This document shows positions 12,801-21,752 of a DNA stretch of 27,786 nt, in pieces (position 1 is the stretch's first letter; every line of letters begins with the position of its first letter). The position numbers were made by a program, and so were the translations under genes. The DNA is from Triparma columacea (Eukaryota > Sar > Bolidophyceae > Parmales > Triparmaceae), in assembly GCA_030267965.1 (NCBI GenBank), contig BRYA01000214.1, forward strand, positions 1-27,786. The letters are read 5' to 3'. Under the pieces are notes generated by a model. It was not told the origin of the DNA, did no database searches, and was given only the letters and a program-made list of their open reading frames with translations.

Positions 12801-15560
12801 TAAGACTTCTTCATGCTATCCTTTTGAGTCTGAAGGTTACTTTGCGCCTTTTTAAGGGCAAATTGCAGGTCCTCTTGTTTTGTTTGGTGGGCATGCCTTT
12901 CGTGCAAAAGCGACTCAAGCTCCTTCTGCAAGCTACCCACCTGCTGCTGAAAGCCCTTGTACTCAGTTTCGGCCAGAACCAACATTTCGGTCGCCTTTTC
13001 AGAATCCGCATCGAGCGCGGTCCCCTCCTCCCCCTTCCCCTTCTGGCTCTTCAGTACGGAAACTCTGGCCAGCCGGTTGCTTGTTGCAAGTTTTGACTTT
13101 TCCATCCGTTTCCTCGCCTCCTCTTCGAGCTTTTGAGCCTCTGCCAGCTTGTTCTGAATTTCCGAAATTTCAGAGTCCCTTGACATCTCTTTTTGGTCCA
13201 GGAGAAGCTCGCGCTTGAGAGACTCAATAACTCCAAGATTGTTGTGATTGAGGGACTCACTTTCCTTCAGCATTTTCGCTAGATTGCGTTTTTCAGCCTC
13301 AACCCTCTGCTTCTCTCTGAGTATCATCTCTTTTTCCTCCTCCGCCTGCTTCTGAGCCTTCTCGGCCTTAATCCTCAGTTGTTCCTCTCTCTTGAGACGA
13401 TCCTTAACGGACTTGGTGCCCCTGCTCAGTTTGTCGGCCTGGGCTTTTAGATTGTCAGCCTAGCGACAAGCGGTGTTTAGGAGCGTAAGCAACGATTAAT
13501 GTGTTTAGTCGTCTTGCCTCTTGCGCTTATTATTCTCACCTTTTCCTTAGCTTCTAAAGCTTCGTCAGCAGTATGTGCGGCATCGTCGTCGATTTGGTGG
13601 ACGACCTTTGTCATGAGCGCGTTAGCCTTGAGCCTGTAATGGAAGGGGTGTAGAGGATTAGCTCAAGGCGACAGGCGAGCAGATTGTACATCTCAACCAT
13701 TTATTCTCACCTCGCTCGCTCGCTCTCTAGCTTGGCCTTCTCCTCAGCCTTCAGTGCCATTTTCTCCCGAGTGGTTACCTTGGCCGCCTCAATCTCTTTC
13801 CTGGCTATCTCTTGCTTCTCCTTCAATTCAGCAGCAGCACTCTTGGCCACCTTGGTGTCCGGATCATTCTTTAGCCCCAAGTTCTCCATCTCTTGGATGG
13901 CCTTCTTGATGCCACTTAAATCATGGCCAGACACAGACATCGAGAGTTTTTTTTTCGTTCCTCTAATCGCCTGGCGCATGATGGAGTCTGCATGCTCGAG
14001 GAGCTCATCTTTCTTTTCATTGATGTCCACTTTTGTCATGGAAAGCAGCTCAATCACAGCCTCAGGAGCATTCTTGAGCTTGGCGAAGTCAAGGGGAGTC
14101 CTACCATCCATATACCTTTGTATTGTAGCAGCCTCAGGGTATTCGCACATCATTCTGATGCAAATTTCCTCCGAAATATTGTTATAGCAAGCGTAATGGA
14201 GAGGTAGCTGACCGTAAGTGTCGGCGAACGCGCACTCAGCTGGGTGGGTATGGATTCTATCGCGGACTGCTGACCATCTTGACTTGGCACAAGCTTCATG
14301 GAGAGGCTTAGCATCCGACTCCATCATCTTAACAAACTCATCGAAGGAAATACTCCCGTCGTGATTGCTATCCACCACCTCAGCTATGAGCTCCTTGACA
14401 TCTTCATCAGAAGGTATGTAAAGGTGCCTCCTGCTGGCCTGCGCCTTGAGATACTTTAAGAACTCTTTGTAGGAGAGCTTTCCGTCTGCATCCTCGTCAA
14501 TCTCAGCAAACTGCCTTTTCCTCGTCTCAATCGTCTCCTCAGAGGACCGCATGTGTTGGAGGTAGTCGGCCCTCAGTAAGAGAGTGTCGGCGTTCTCGTA
14601 CACGCTCTCGGGATCGAGCTTGAGAAGCTCTTCAATGGTTTCGAAATCGTCTCCAAGCTTTGCTTTGATTGACCGCGCGTATTCAAGGGGAGTCATATTG
14701 TCGCTCACTCTTTCCTTTGTCAGCCCTCCTGGGAAGGCAATGACTAGCCTAAGCAAGATCTCCTCAGGGGCGTGGCAGAAGACCGCATAGTGAAGGGGCG
14801 ACTGGCCGAGCATGTCTACCAAGCAGCACTCGTTTGGGTCGAGGGCGATGCGCCTGCGGGCCACATTCCAGTGCTGCTTCGCGAGGGCGTCGTGGAGCTG
14901 GCTGGACATGTTGAGCATCTGGCAGAACTCGTCAAAGTCGATGGAGCCGCTCCCGTCAAGATCCACGGCGCGGAGCATTGCGTCCACGTCTTTCTTAGAG
15001 AGGGGGGCCAGGTTGCGAGCTGCAAAAAATCGTTTCAGGTAAAGTCTGAATTCAGGCTCTGAAACTGTGCCATCTCCGTCGACGTCGCACCTCTTGTACT
15101 CAGAGTGCAAATGCTCCTTGAAGAAAAGGAACTCATCTTCTTCTATGGAAGAGTTACCCATGAGCATATCTTCCTCGACGCCTTCAACGATATCATCCTC
15201 AGACCTTTCAAGCAACTCAATGGTTTTCTCGCGGTTCGCCATGTACTCATCCTCACTCATCCTACCTTGACCAACGACTTCGTCGTTATCGAAATCAACA
15301 TAATCAAGCGGGGTGTAGTCCGAGTTGGTCCTGGCAGAGAGGGCCTGAGGGGCCAAGGTAATCATCTCCTGGACAATGTGCCAAGGAGCCCCGTAATACG
15401 CAGCATAATGCAAAGGGAGGCAGCCCTCGTCATCCCTCTCCTCCAGTGTCGGGCGCGCGAGAGGAGTCAACAGAAACTCCTCTACTTCTACCCACTGTGA
15501 AGTCTCGATTAACTGATGGAGCTGTAAGCTCACTTCCTCCTCATCGTTTGAATCACCCAT
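9864..15560 (-). CDS. ANK/EF-hand/coiled-coil/discoidin-like/PH protein with CaaX end
   Basis: Four exons (15560-13711, 13633-13540, 13459-12403, 12304-9864) join in frame to 1813 residues. The start is the first ATG after an in-frame TAG; TTG at 15569 is not needed. Three ankyrin-type modules (about 15-95, 220-300, 415-500) alternate with two pairs of canonical EF-hands (loops D159-E170, D200-E211, D355-E366, D397-E408; all have D at position 1 and E at 12). A coiled coil covers about 580-905. A discoidin/fucolectin-like beta domain is at about 927-1072 (WWQVEI ... VSVYGRPG), interrupted by intron 3. More coiled coil covers about 1080-1260, then a region I do not recognise, then a PH domain at about 1686-1785 (basic KRR 1706-1708, Trp in AEWERVF). 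The protein ends in CCVVS, a CaaX prenylation motif (Cys1810). I infer a calcium-regulated, membrane-anchored scaffold. No family with this complete order is known to me. Confidence 0.85.
11818..11883 (-). repeat. 33-bp tandem repeat, two copies, in coding sequence
   Basis: Two adjacent 33 bp copies (11818-11850 and 11851-11883) differ at one base. They encode an 11-residue unit, RAEAE(E/K)AQIAA, in the second coiled coil of the ANK/EF-hand/PH protein. The 11-residue period fits coiled-coil growth by in-frame duplication. Confidence 0.85.
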
Positions 15561-15734
15561 AAGACTCAAGGCCCTTTCAGAAAGTCCAGAGGAGCGGGGG
15601 CGAAGATTACTAGAAAACTACGTCCAAGACAAAGAGAAAGTGCCCCGACAGTTACCCTGAGTTTTGTGCCCGGATTTCTCCTGCATTGTTTCCAAGGCAT
15701 TTTTGCTTTCCTTGCCTAAAGGAATTGCGCCACA
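15561..15734. promoter_or_regulatory. Shared divergent upstream region
   Basis: These 174 bp lie between the start codons of two divergently transcribed genes (ATG 15560 minus, ATG 15735 plus), so they must hold both 5' leaders and promoters. I see no TATA box. An ACGTCCAAG motif (15620-15628) recurs as its reverse complement in the divergent spacer at 18550-18558. The plus-strand start context is CACAATGG. Confidence 0.45.
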
Positions 15735-16610
15735 ATGGTGAAACCACGCGCAAAGAGGAAGAGAGGTCTGAGCAATGTTGATACATATGAAGAAGAAGGC
15801 TCCTCAGATCTTACCAATTCAGACCAGAATGCAAGCTCAGCAGCGTCGGGAAGCTCTGCCGAAATGTCTTCCTCCTTGGCCTCTGGGTCCTCCTCTGTCG
15901 CTTCTTCACTCTCAACCGCCCAGCTTGATGCGATGTCCATAGCCACCTACCCCCGAACCCACATCCGCGACCTCCTCCGTTACCGTCTTTACTCCGTCTC
16001 CTCCACAGAGGCCCGCTCAGCCAAGGTCCTCTCGGCCCTCAAGAAGGAGGAGGAGCCTAACACCACCTCCCGACACCTCGAGACCGATTACGTCAATGTT
16101 CCTCAGGTGCCCTTCGGTTACCTCGAGAGCTTCGCGACGAATGCTGAGATCGCTTCCAGAGTGCACCTTGACCCTGCCGCCCTGCAGGTTCCAGGATGCT
16201 ACTCGAAGTACCCCTGCTCGTCCTCGACCCCCCAGACTGACTATTTCGACAGCAGCATCGTCGCTGTCGTCGGTTCCTCCGTGAAGGTTTACCTTGCCTC
16301 CGTGATTGAGCGTGCCGTTGAGAAGATGAAGTCTGACCCTACTATGCCCAAGGAGCTGCTGCCGAGGCACGTCAGGGCGGCCATGGCGGAGAGGGGTGGG
16401 GGGATCAGCGGGCTGTTTAGGGAGAACTGCGAGGTGGACAATGGGATCCCAGAGGTTAGAGCCGGGAGGGTTAGGAAGCAGGTGGACGAGAGGAGGGAGG
16501 TGATGGATCTGGTCAAGCAGGTGCTAGGAGGGGGGGGAGGGGATCTAGGGGGAGGGAAGGGGGAGGCGGGGGAGGGAGTGGAGAGGGCAAGAAAGCGAAG
16601 AAAAATGTAA
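15735..16610 (+). CDS. TAF11: TAF11-like histone-fold protein (TFIID subunit)
   Basis: A single-exon 291-residue protein. TAF11 pairs with TAF13 through a histone fold inside TFIID and acts in the nucleus. A basic, then Ser/acidic N-terminus (1-60) precedes a segment resembling the start of the TAF11 fold: STAQLDAM followed by YPRTHIRDLL (about 60-82), the position of helix 1. Helix 2 and helix 3 equivalents come much later: SSIVAVVGSSVKVYLASVIE (173-192), then LLPRHVRAAMAER (208-220), which matches the family pattern of a PLxPKHxREAxRR helix 3. Between helix 1 and helix 2 lie about 85 extra residues with no stop and no convincing splice sites. The C-terminus is Gly-rich and ends ARKRRKM, a possible nuclear-localisation signal. 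Identity as TAF11 rests on pattern recognition; another TAF-type histone-fold protein is the alternative. Confidence 0.65.
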   Translation: MVKPRAKRKRGLSNVDTYEEEGSSDLTNSDQNASSAASGSSAEMSSSLASGSSSVASSLSTAQLDAMSIATYPRTHIRDLLRYRLYSVSSTEARSAKVLSALKKEEEPNTTSRHLETDYVNVPQVPFGYLESFATNAEIASRVHLDPAALQVPGCYSKYPCSSSTPQTDYFDSSIVAVVGSSVKVYLASVIERAVEKMKSDPTMPKELLPRHVRAAMAERGGGISGLFRENCEVDNGIPEVRAGRVRKQVDERREVMDLVKQVLGGGGGDLGGGKGEAGEGVERARKRRKM

Positions 16611-16641
16611 CATTTCCGCGTTCACGCTCGTTGTTAAACCA

Positions 16642-16647
16642 AATAAA
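16642..16647 (+). terminator. Putative polyadenylation signal
   Basis: AATAAA lies 32 bp after the stop codon of the TAF11-like gene, inside the 120 bp spacer to the converging gene on the minus strand. Confidence 0.5.
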
Positions 16648-16730
16648 AAAATCATGCGTGTCCATGCATCCCCCCCTTTTTTGTTATCCTCCTCCCCCCC
16701 TCCCTAACCTTCCGATCATCACGCGCACAC

Positions 16731-18427
16731 CTACTGACCCCAAGAACCGAACTTGCTGTTGTCCTCCAGTATCCTGCATAAACCCTTCACCGCGTCCTTC
16801 TGACCCTGCGTAAGATGGCGAAAGACAGACGAGCGAGCGAGTGTTTGTGTGAGCACACAAACACAAACACAAACACAAAACACACACACACAAACACACA
16901 CACACAAACACAAACACAAACAAACACACACGGCGTTACCACTGCCTCCCCCCAAAGAAGATTCGCCCCTCTTTTACTTCCGTCATTCCCCCCCCCTTCT
17001 CACCTCCTCCCCTCTCCTGACCATAGTCCCTAGCGCACCACTAAGCAGTACGATAACCCCGAACCCCTGCGTCCCCGCGTAATCTCTTATAACATTGGTA
17101 GGTAATTTCTGTAGTACTTGTGGGAAGTACATTGACTCTGATAGTGTTAGCCGTCCTTGTGGGGTGGAGGAGAGACGGAGGATTAAGGGGAGAGTGTATG
17201 GGTGGTCGGTTTCGTAGTGAGCGAGGAGGAGGTTGGGATTAAGATTGAAGGGACCTAAGGGGGGGGAGATTATGTTAGCGACAGACTTTGATGATAAGAA
17301 ATTACAACACTAAACTAACAAACTAGACTCAACGACATCCCCCCCCCCCCCCCAACAACTAGCTAGCTCTTCCGACTCACCCTTCCATGTAGCGAATACC
17401 GTCTGTCTTATGGTTTTATCGTCGTAGTTATCCAAGAGAAGCTTCTCCCTAACTTTCTTCGGTACCCTCATCCTAAGCGCCGCCGCTACTATGGCGGGGT
17501 CGGACGTTGAGAGAGCGAGTTTTGAAGCCTCGTCATGACGGGAACGGTTCACGGAAGAAAGGACTTGAATTGATGATAGGGCTGAAAGTTCACGGGAGAT
17601 GAAACTAGCGAGAAGGTTCTGGAGGGGGTGGGGGGAGAAGTTTTGGAACGTGGTGAATTAGACGGCAGACAAAACTCAATGTCCGAGTTCGAACGCTTCA
17701 CCCCCCCCCCCTCCTCACAGAAAGTGCTCACCTCAAGTACATCCTTGAGGTCTTTCCTCTTGTAAACTGCCCAGAACCTCTTGAAAAGTCCCGTCTCGAC
17801 CAAGATTTCCAGCACTTCAAGATACTTCGGTCTCTCCTCCTCGTCATCCCCGTATTTCTCTAGCCCCTTCACGACGAGGTTGAATTCTCGGAGTGTCGAT
17901 GAAACAGTTGTTGTTACGACTTTTGAATCGGGGCTGGTTAACAGGGTTAGGAGACGGGCGCAGGCTCGGGGGGTAAGATGGGTTGGAAGAGGACGGGCTG
18001 GACGGACAGGACTGAGTCTTCGGTAGAAATTTAAGAGGGAGGGTTAGTGACGTTGTGGTTTTGGGAGGCGGGGAACGATAGAGAAGCATTTCTACATCCA
18101 ACAGTCATCTCTCGTCACCTTCTCTCACCTCTTGGATGTGAATTTGCTGCTGGGGTCCGTATTTTTGACGACTTCTCGCTTAGGACGTTCAGCCTTTGGT
18201 TGCAGTTGCAATGTCTTCTTATCATCCGCCTTGGTGTTTCTTTTGACTGTCGGTTTGTCCAATTTTGTTGTCGCTGAGAGAGAGGCGGTAGGGTTTTTGA
18301 TGAGCTTTTCCCTCCTCCCACGTGGAGTTGTACGCGGATTAATAGTCATACCAGTTGGAGTTGTCGGTGTTTTTGGAAGTGGACGTACGCCATTTGACGT
18401 AAGTGCGATTCTTCCTCTTGAATCCAT
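16731..18427 (-). CDS. Unknown helical protein, five exons
   Basis: I do not recognise this family. Five exons join in frame to 380 residues: 18427-18129, 18011-17732, 17618-17381, 17254-17004 and 16805-16731. All introns are GT-AG with GTGAG donors, and phases (2, 0, 1, 0) match at each join. An alternative acceptor for exon 2, six bases earlier at 18017, also keeps frame. Residues 1-99 are basic and Thr/Pro/Lys-rich, probably disordered (TPTTPTGMTINPRTTPRGRR). From about 105 on the protein looks alpha-helical (LREFNLVVKGLEKYGDDEEE; YLEVLEILVETGLFKRFWAV). Exon 4 is an 83-codon open stretch without a useful start codon (SESMYFPQVLQKLPTN; GVIVLLSGALGTMVRRGEE). The protein ends at SKFGSWGQ. A helical-repeat adaptor is possible but unproven. 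It converges on the TAF11-like gene 120 bp away and diverges from the next gene across 160 bp. Confidence 0.75.
16806..17003 (-). repeat. CA/GT microsatellite and hairpin inside intron 4
   Basis: This 198 bp intron of the unknown five-exon gene holds an (AC/AAAC)n array on the plus strand (16855-16931; GT/TTTG-rich in the sense direction) and a G9 run seven bases after the donor. The array edge forms a near-perfect inverted repeat, GTGTTTGTGTG (16841-16851) against CACACAAACAC (16854-16864) with a two-base loop, about 35 bases before the 3' splice site. Confidence 0.8.
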
Positions 18428-18587
18428 GAGAGAAAGTGACAAAAGGAGAAAAGGCAGGGGGGCGGTCGAAGAAAGAGGGAGCCCAAATCAAAGCAAAACT
18501 GAAGATTCCATCAAATTGCCAACTTAAAGTTAAACAACGACAACAAGTCCTTGGACGTCCCTAATAGGCACATACAGACATATAAGA
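18428..18587. promoter_or_regulatory. Shared divergent upstream region
   Basis: These 160 bp separate the start codons of two divergent genes (minus ATG 18427, plus ATG 18588). They contain the palindrome GGACGTCC (18553-18560) with a bZIP-type ACGT core. The 9-mer CTTGGACGT is shared with the divergent spacer at 15561-15734. No TATA box is evident. Confidence 0.45.
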
Positions 18588-21292
18588 ATGTCTAAAAACT
18601 GTGAACAAAGGGTAGAAAGCAATGATACAGAGCTAACACGAGCCCTCCTCGGCTTGCCATCAAAATCAACAGTACCAACAGAACATTCTATATATTTACA
18701 TCTACACCGTCAATCATCAACACAAGATAGCACACAAGATAGCAAACAAGATAGCACAGCATCTAGTAGAGTAAAGAAAGAAGCTGAAGGAAAGTCCAAA
18801 ACAGGAGAGGCTGATCCTGTCTACGTTTCTGAGGTGAGAAATCAAGAGAAGGAATCGTGTCAATCACACCAAAATATAACACAACCCTACACAATACAAC
18901 CCTACACAATACAACCCTCCTAACCTCCCTCTCCCCATCCCCACTTACCCCCTCAGTGGTGGCGAGGCCAGTCCCTTACAGACTCTGACCTTGTCTCATT
19001 CCTCTCCTCCCGTCCAGAGTACACCAAGGACGTCCTCTCCGGTCTGACCCCTCAGGGCATCCTCTCCCCGACATCTGTTTACCACGCCGCCCTCCTAGGC
19101 TGCGGGCCAGCCATCCTGCCAGATTGGTGGATGGGGGGGTACGGAGAGGGAGTAGGTGAGAATCCTCAAGGGAGGACGGTGGACAGGTTTTCGAAGGAAT
19201 TGCAAACCTCGCACGCGCAACCACACTCAACTAACCCCCCCCCCGCCCAACCGCCCAACCTTAGAGGACATGTTCGCCCCTCTCCTCACCCCCTCCACAT
19301 GCATGCGTCCTCCCCCCACCAGCACTTCCCGTTTGTCCAGCGCCACTTCCTCCACCCCTCCCGTCTCCACCACTAGACGAATTCAGGCTCCTCCTCCTCC
19401 CCCCCAAAGGTCCTCCGGTCCCCTAAACACTGCAGTTGGACAGAGGTCGACAACAGCGCAACTTGGCAAACCAAACGCAACAACAGACGCGAACAAACCA
19501 ACAAAGCAGAACAGGTCACAAAACCAACTAAACCCACCCCCACCATCATACGAGGCTCAGGTACGTATGCCCCTTCTATCCCCCCCCCAAATCTCCCCCC
19601 CCTTTTAACCCCCCCCCATCCCTTCCCTCCCCCATCAGTCCTGTCTCGCCCGTGCAGCCTTCCTCTCCTCTCCTCCCTCAACCCCCATCTACACCCTCTA
19701 CACAAAAACCCTCCGTTCCATAGGTCTCGGTCGTGGTTCCTCCTTAAACTCCGGTTCCACCCACGTGTCCCTCGTTACGCAAGCTGTACATAAAGGGATG
19801 GATAAAGGGGAGGTTGAGGGTGCGCTGGATTTAATGTGCACGGTCGCTGAGGAGTATAGTGTTTGCGCGAGAGGGGGGATGGAGACTGATGTTACGAAGG
19901 GGGTTAAGGGGTGTATTATTAGAATCGTTGAAGAGCTTAGGAAAGTAGTTGAGGGGGGAGGAGGGGTGGGGGGGGAGGGGGATAGAGGGAGGATTAAAGG
20001 TATGTGGGAGGGGGGGAGGGGAGGGGGAAGGTGGGGTGCGGTTGTTAGATGGTGTAGATGGGAGGGGGTTAAGGAGATGGACTTGAAGAGGGTTGTGGAG
20101 GGGATCGGGGAAGGAGGGAAAGAGAAAATTATTAGGAAGGGATGGGGGGAGGGAATCACGGGATGTAGGAAGAGAGGAAGGGAACTCGAAGAGGTGAGAC
20201 GGGGGGGGGGGGAGAGGACAGAACGAAGCGGTTGAGGCTAGATTTTCTAACACATCGTGGCCTTACATTCGCGACTAATTTAGGTTTGTAAAGAGTGGCG
20301 GAGACGTGGAGGTACAAGCGGCGTGAAGCGCGTCGTGTCAGGTGGCACCGCCGGGTTGATCAGCTTCAGGGCGGTACTTAGGAAAGGAATCGAAGGGAAA
20401 GGGGAGGGCTGGGAGGTGTGGGAGAGGTACAACGAAGAGGTGGAGAAAGGGGGGAGGCTGGAGGTCGCTAAGGCATGGGGGGCAGGGGGAGGAGAGTGGA
20501 CCGTGGAACAGGTGAGGAGGAAAGGAGGGGGGGGGGGCTAATAATTTCATCGCCAAGGGGGAGCTAACTTTTCACGATCCTCCCTCACCTCTCGCCTTGC
20601 AGGTGACGGCGGACCCCCTAGTCCTGCTAAACGTCGACGGGACTGTGTTGGGTCGTCGGGGGCTTCTGCTTACGCTTCTTGACGCCCTGGGCTGGTTCTT
20701 GAGGGAGAACGAGGAGTGCTTAGGGGACAGTAAGGTCGCGAGGGAGGCCCTAGTCGCGAGGGATGTGGTGGTCGTGAGGTGCCTGGGGGGCGTAGTCCCG
20801 GACCACGAGGTCGTTAGAAGGTGCTCGAGGAGGAAGGGGGTGGCGGTGACGCTACTTGGGCAAGGGTGGGAGGGAGGGATCAAGTGGCTGGAGGGCATCG
20901 GGGAGGAGGGGAGGGAGGAGATTGCCGGGACCATGGCGGGGGGGAGGGTGGGGGAGAGGAAGAAGGCCAGACTTATGCTTGCGGGGTTGATGGCCGGGGG
21001 GAAGCACGCCACGGAAGTTGCCATGGGGTGCATGATCATGTTCGTAAGCAACGGGGGGGAGGGATTAGGGGACGACGGGGTGTACGAGTGCGTGAGGGAG
21101 GGGGTTAGGGAGGCTAGGGGTAGGGGGGGTACTGAGGAGAGGAAAATATGCATTAGGGGACTAGCAAGGGTCAACCAGATATGCAGGGCGCAGGTGGGGA
21201 AAGGGGGGGGAGGAAAGAGGGAACTGAGGATGAGGGAGGTGGGAGGAGAGTGCATGAAAGCGCTAGGGAGGTTGGGGGTGAAGATTAATTGA
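18588..21292 (+). CDS. Unknown 737-residue protein, six exons
   Basis: I do not recognise this protein. Six exons join in frame: 18588-18833, 18957-19155, 19265-19560, 19639-20193, 20284-20511 and 20603-21292. The acceptor phases agree at each junction; for example, exon 2 ends with one base of GAG and exon 3 supplies the other two. The N-terminus is polar with a TQDS repeat. Exon 2 gives a compact, conserved-looking region (WWRGQSLTDSDLVSFLSSRP; LGCGPAILPDWWMGGYGEGV). Exon 3 is Pro/Ser/Thr/Gln-rich and probably disordered. Exons 4-6 (about 250-737) look like a helical-repeat region with many Gly-, Arg- and Glu-rich turns (GALDLMCTVAEEYSVC; RKARLMLAGLMAGG is approximate in outline only). A TPR/PPR-like or ARM-like solenoid is conceivable, but I see no diagnostic motif. 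The coding strand changes abruptly from C-rich to G-rich near 19,790. Confidence 0.75.
18721..18756 (+). repeat. 12-bp tandem repeat, three copies, in exon 1
   Basis: Three 12 bp units (CACAAGATAGCA type; the third starts AA) encode TQDS-TQDS-KQDS in the polar N-terminus of the unknown six-exon protein. Confidence 0.85.
18881..18919 (+). repeat. 15-bp tandem repeat in intron 1
   Basis: Two exact copies of ACAACCCTACACAAT (18881-18895, 18896-18910) plus a nine-base partial copy lie within intron 1 (18834-18956) of the unknown six-exon gene, ahead of its polypyrimidine tract. Confidence 0.85.
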
Positions 21293-21326
21293 GGCACATC
21301 TTCAACAGTGTAGAGATTATTCCATA

Positions 21327-21332
21327 AATAAA
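21327..21332 (+). terminator. Putative polyadenylation signal
   Basis: AATAAA lies 34 bp after the stop codon of the unknown six-exon gene, in an AT-rich stretch suited to 3' end formation. Confidence 0.55.
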
Positions 21333-21425
21333 GCTTCTTTTTGGAAATTTTAGTGCTTTGCTCTTATTTCTCGGCTGATCAACGTCTTTGGTAGCTCTCC
21401 CTCCTTCGTTTACTCAGCGATAACA

Positions 21426-21443
21426 CCTTTACGTTTGTAAAGG
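21426..21443. other. Small inverted repeat in convergent spacer
   Basis: CCTTTAC (21426-21432) and GTAAAGG (21437-21443) pair across a GTTT loop. It lies in the 203 bp spacer between converging stop codons (21290-21292 plus, 21498-21496 minus). A role in 3' processing is only a guess. Confidence 0.4.
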
Positions 21444-21495
21444 GTTCTTGTGTCACATCTGGGGTTGTGTCCTCACCCTGGCCCCCTCCCCCTTC

Positions 21496-21752
21496 TTAGT
21501 TCAAGTCCTCCTCGTCGTCCCCGGTGACGAAGTCATCATCAATCTTCTTGGGTTTACGGGCACGGCCTGACTTGCGGGGAGGGAGCTCTTTGACGACCTT
21601 CTTGACCTTGACCGGCTTCTTGTCGTCAGATTTCACTGAGGAAGAAGGGAGGGGGTCCTGGGAAACGACTTCTTCGGCAGCGGGGGCAGGGGCGGGGGCA
21701 AGGGCGGGGGCAGGGGCGGCAACTACGTCAGGCTCCGAAGCCTTGGAGTACT
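21496..21752 (-). CDS. Small basic/acidic nuclear-type protein, terminal exon
   Basis: The minus strand reads an 84-codon terminal exon ending in TAA at 21498-21496. It has an Ala/Pro repeat (VAAPAPALAPAPAPA), a Lys-rich block (KPVKVKKVVKEL), a basic AT-hook-like cluster (PRKSGRARKPKK) and an acidic end (DDDFVTGDDEEDLN). The acceptor is CTGCAG with the exon beginning at 21752 in phase 1. The 5' part is not settled. A seven-base first exon, ATG AAC G at 22074-22068 with donor GTGAAG, would join in frame to give MNEYSKASEP and an 87-residue protein. That donor is weaker than the GTGAG used elsewhere, and the exon would lie inside the leader of the divergent gene. Composition suggests a chromatin or nucleic-acid-binding protein; function is unknown. 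Confidence 0.5.
21682..21719 (+). repeat. G-rich imperfect repeat, possible G-quadruplex
   Basis: Six G-runs of three to five bases separated by C, CA or CAA lie on the plus strand. They are the template side of the Ala-Pro repeat of the minus-strand gene, so codon repetition explains them. They could still fold as a quadruplex. Confidence 0.6.

Noticed and set aside
15561..15569. Non-ATG start (TTG at 15569) for the ANK/EF-hand protein
   Set aside because: An in-frame ATG follows at 15560, and eukaryotic genes rarely use TTG. The upstream frame soon meets TAG.
16855..16931. CRISPR-like or telomere-like array
   Set aside because: It is a simple AC/AAAC microsatellite with no unique spacers and no telomeric unit, and it lies inside an intron.
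16684..16955. Cys/Val-rich minus-strand proteins across the AC repeat
   Set aside because: They are translations of a GT-rich microsatellite. Only the last 25 codons (16805-16731), after the splice acceptor, are coding.
17310..17380. End of the unknown minus-strand gene at the TAG after the G15 tract
   Set aside because: A GTGAGT donor precedes it, and a matching acceptor opens an 83-codon exon further on. The read-through tail (poly-Gly, then VVESSLLV) is intronic.
20572..21297. Minus-strand reading frame (241 codons) opposite the last exon of the unknown six-exon gene
   Set aside because: It is Pro/Ser/Thr-rich because the plus strand is extremely G-rich. The plus reading joins correctly to five upstream exons with matching phases.
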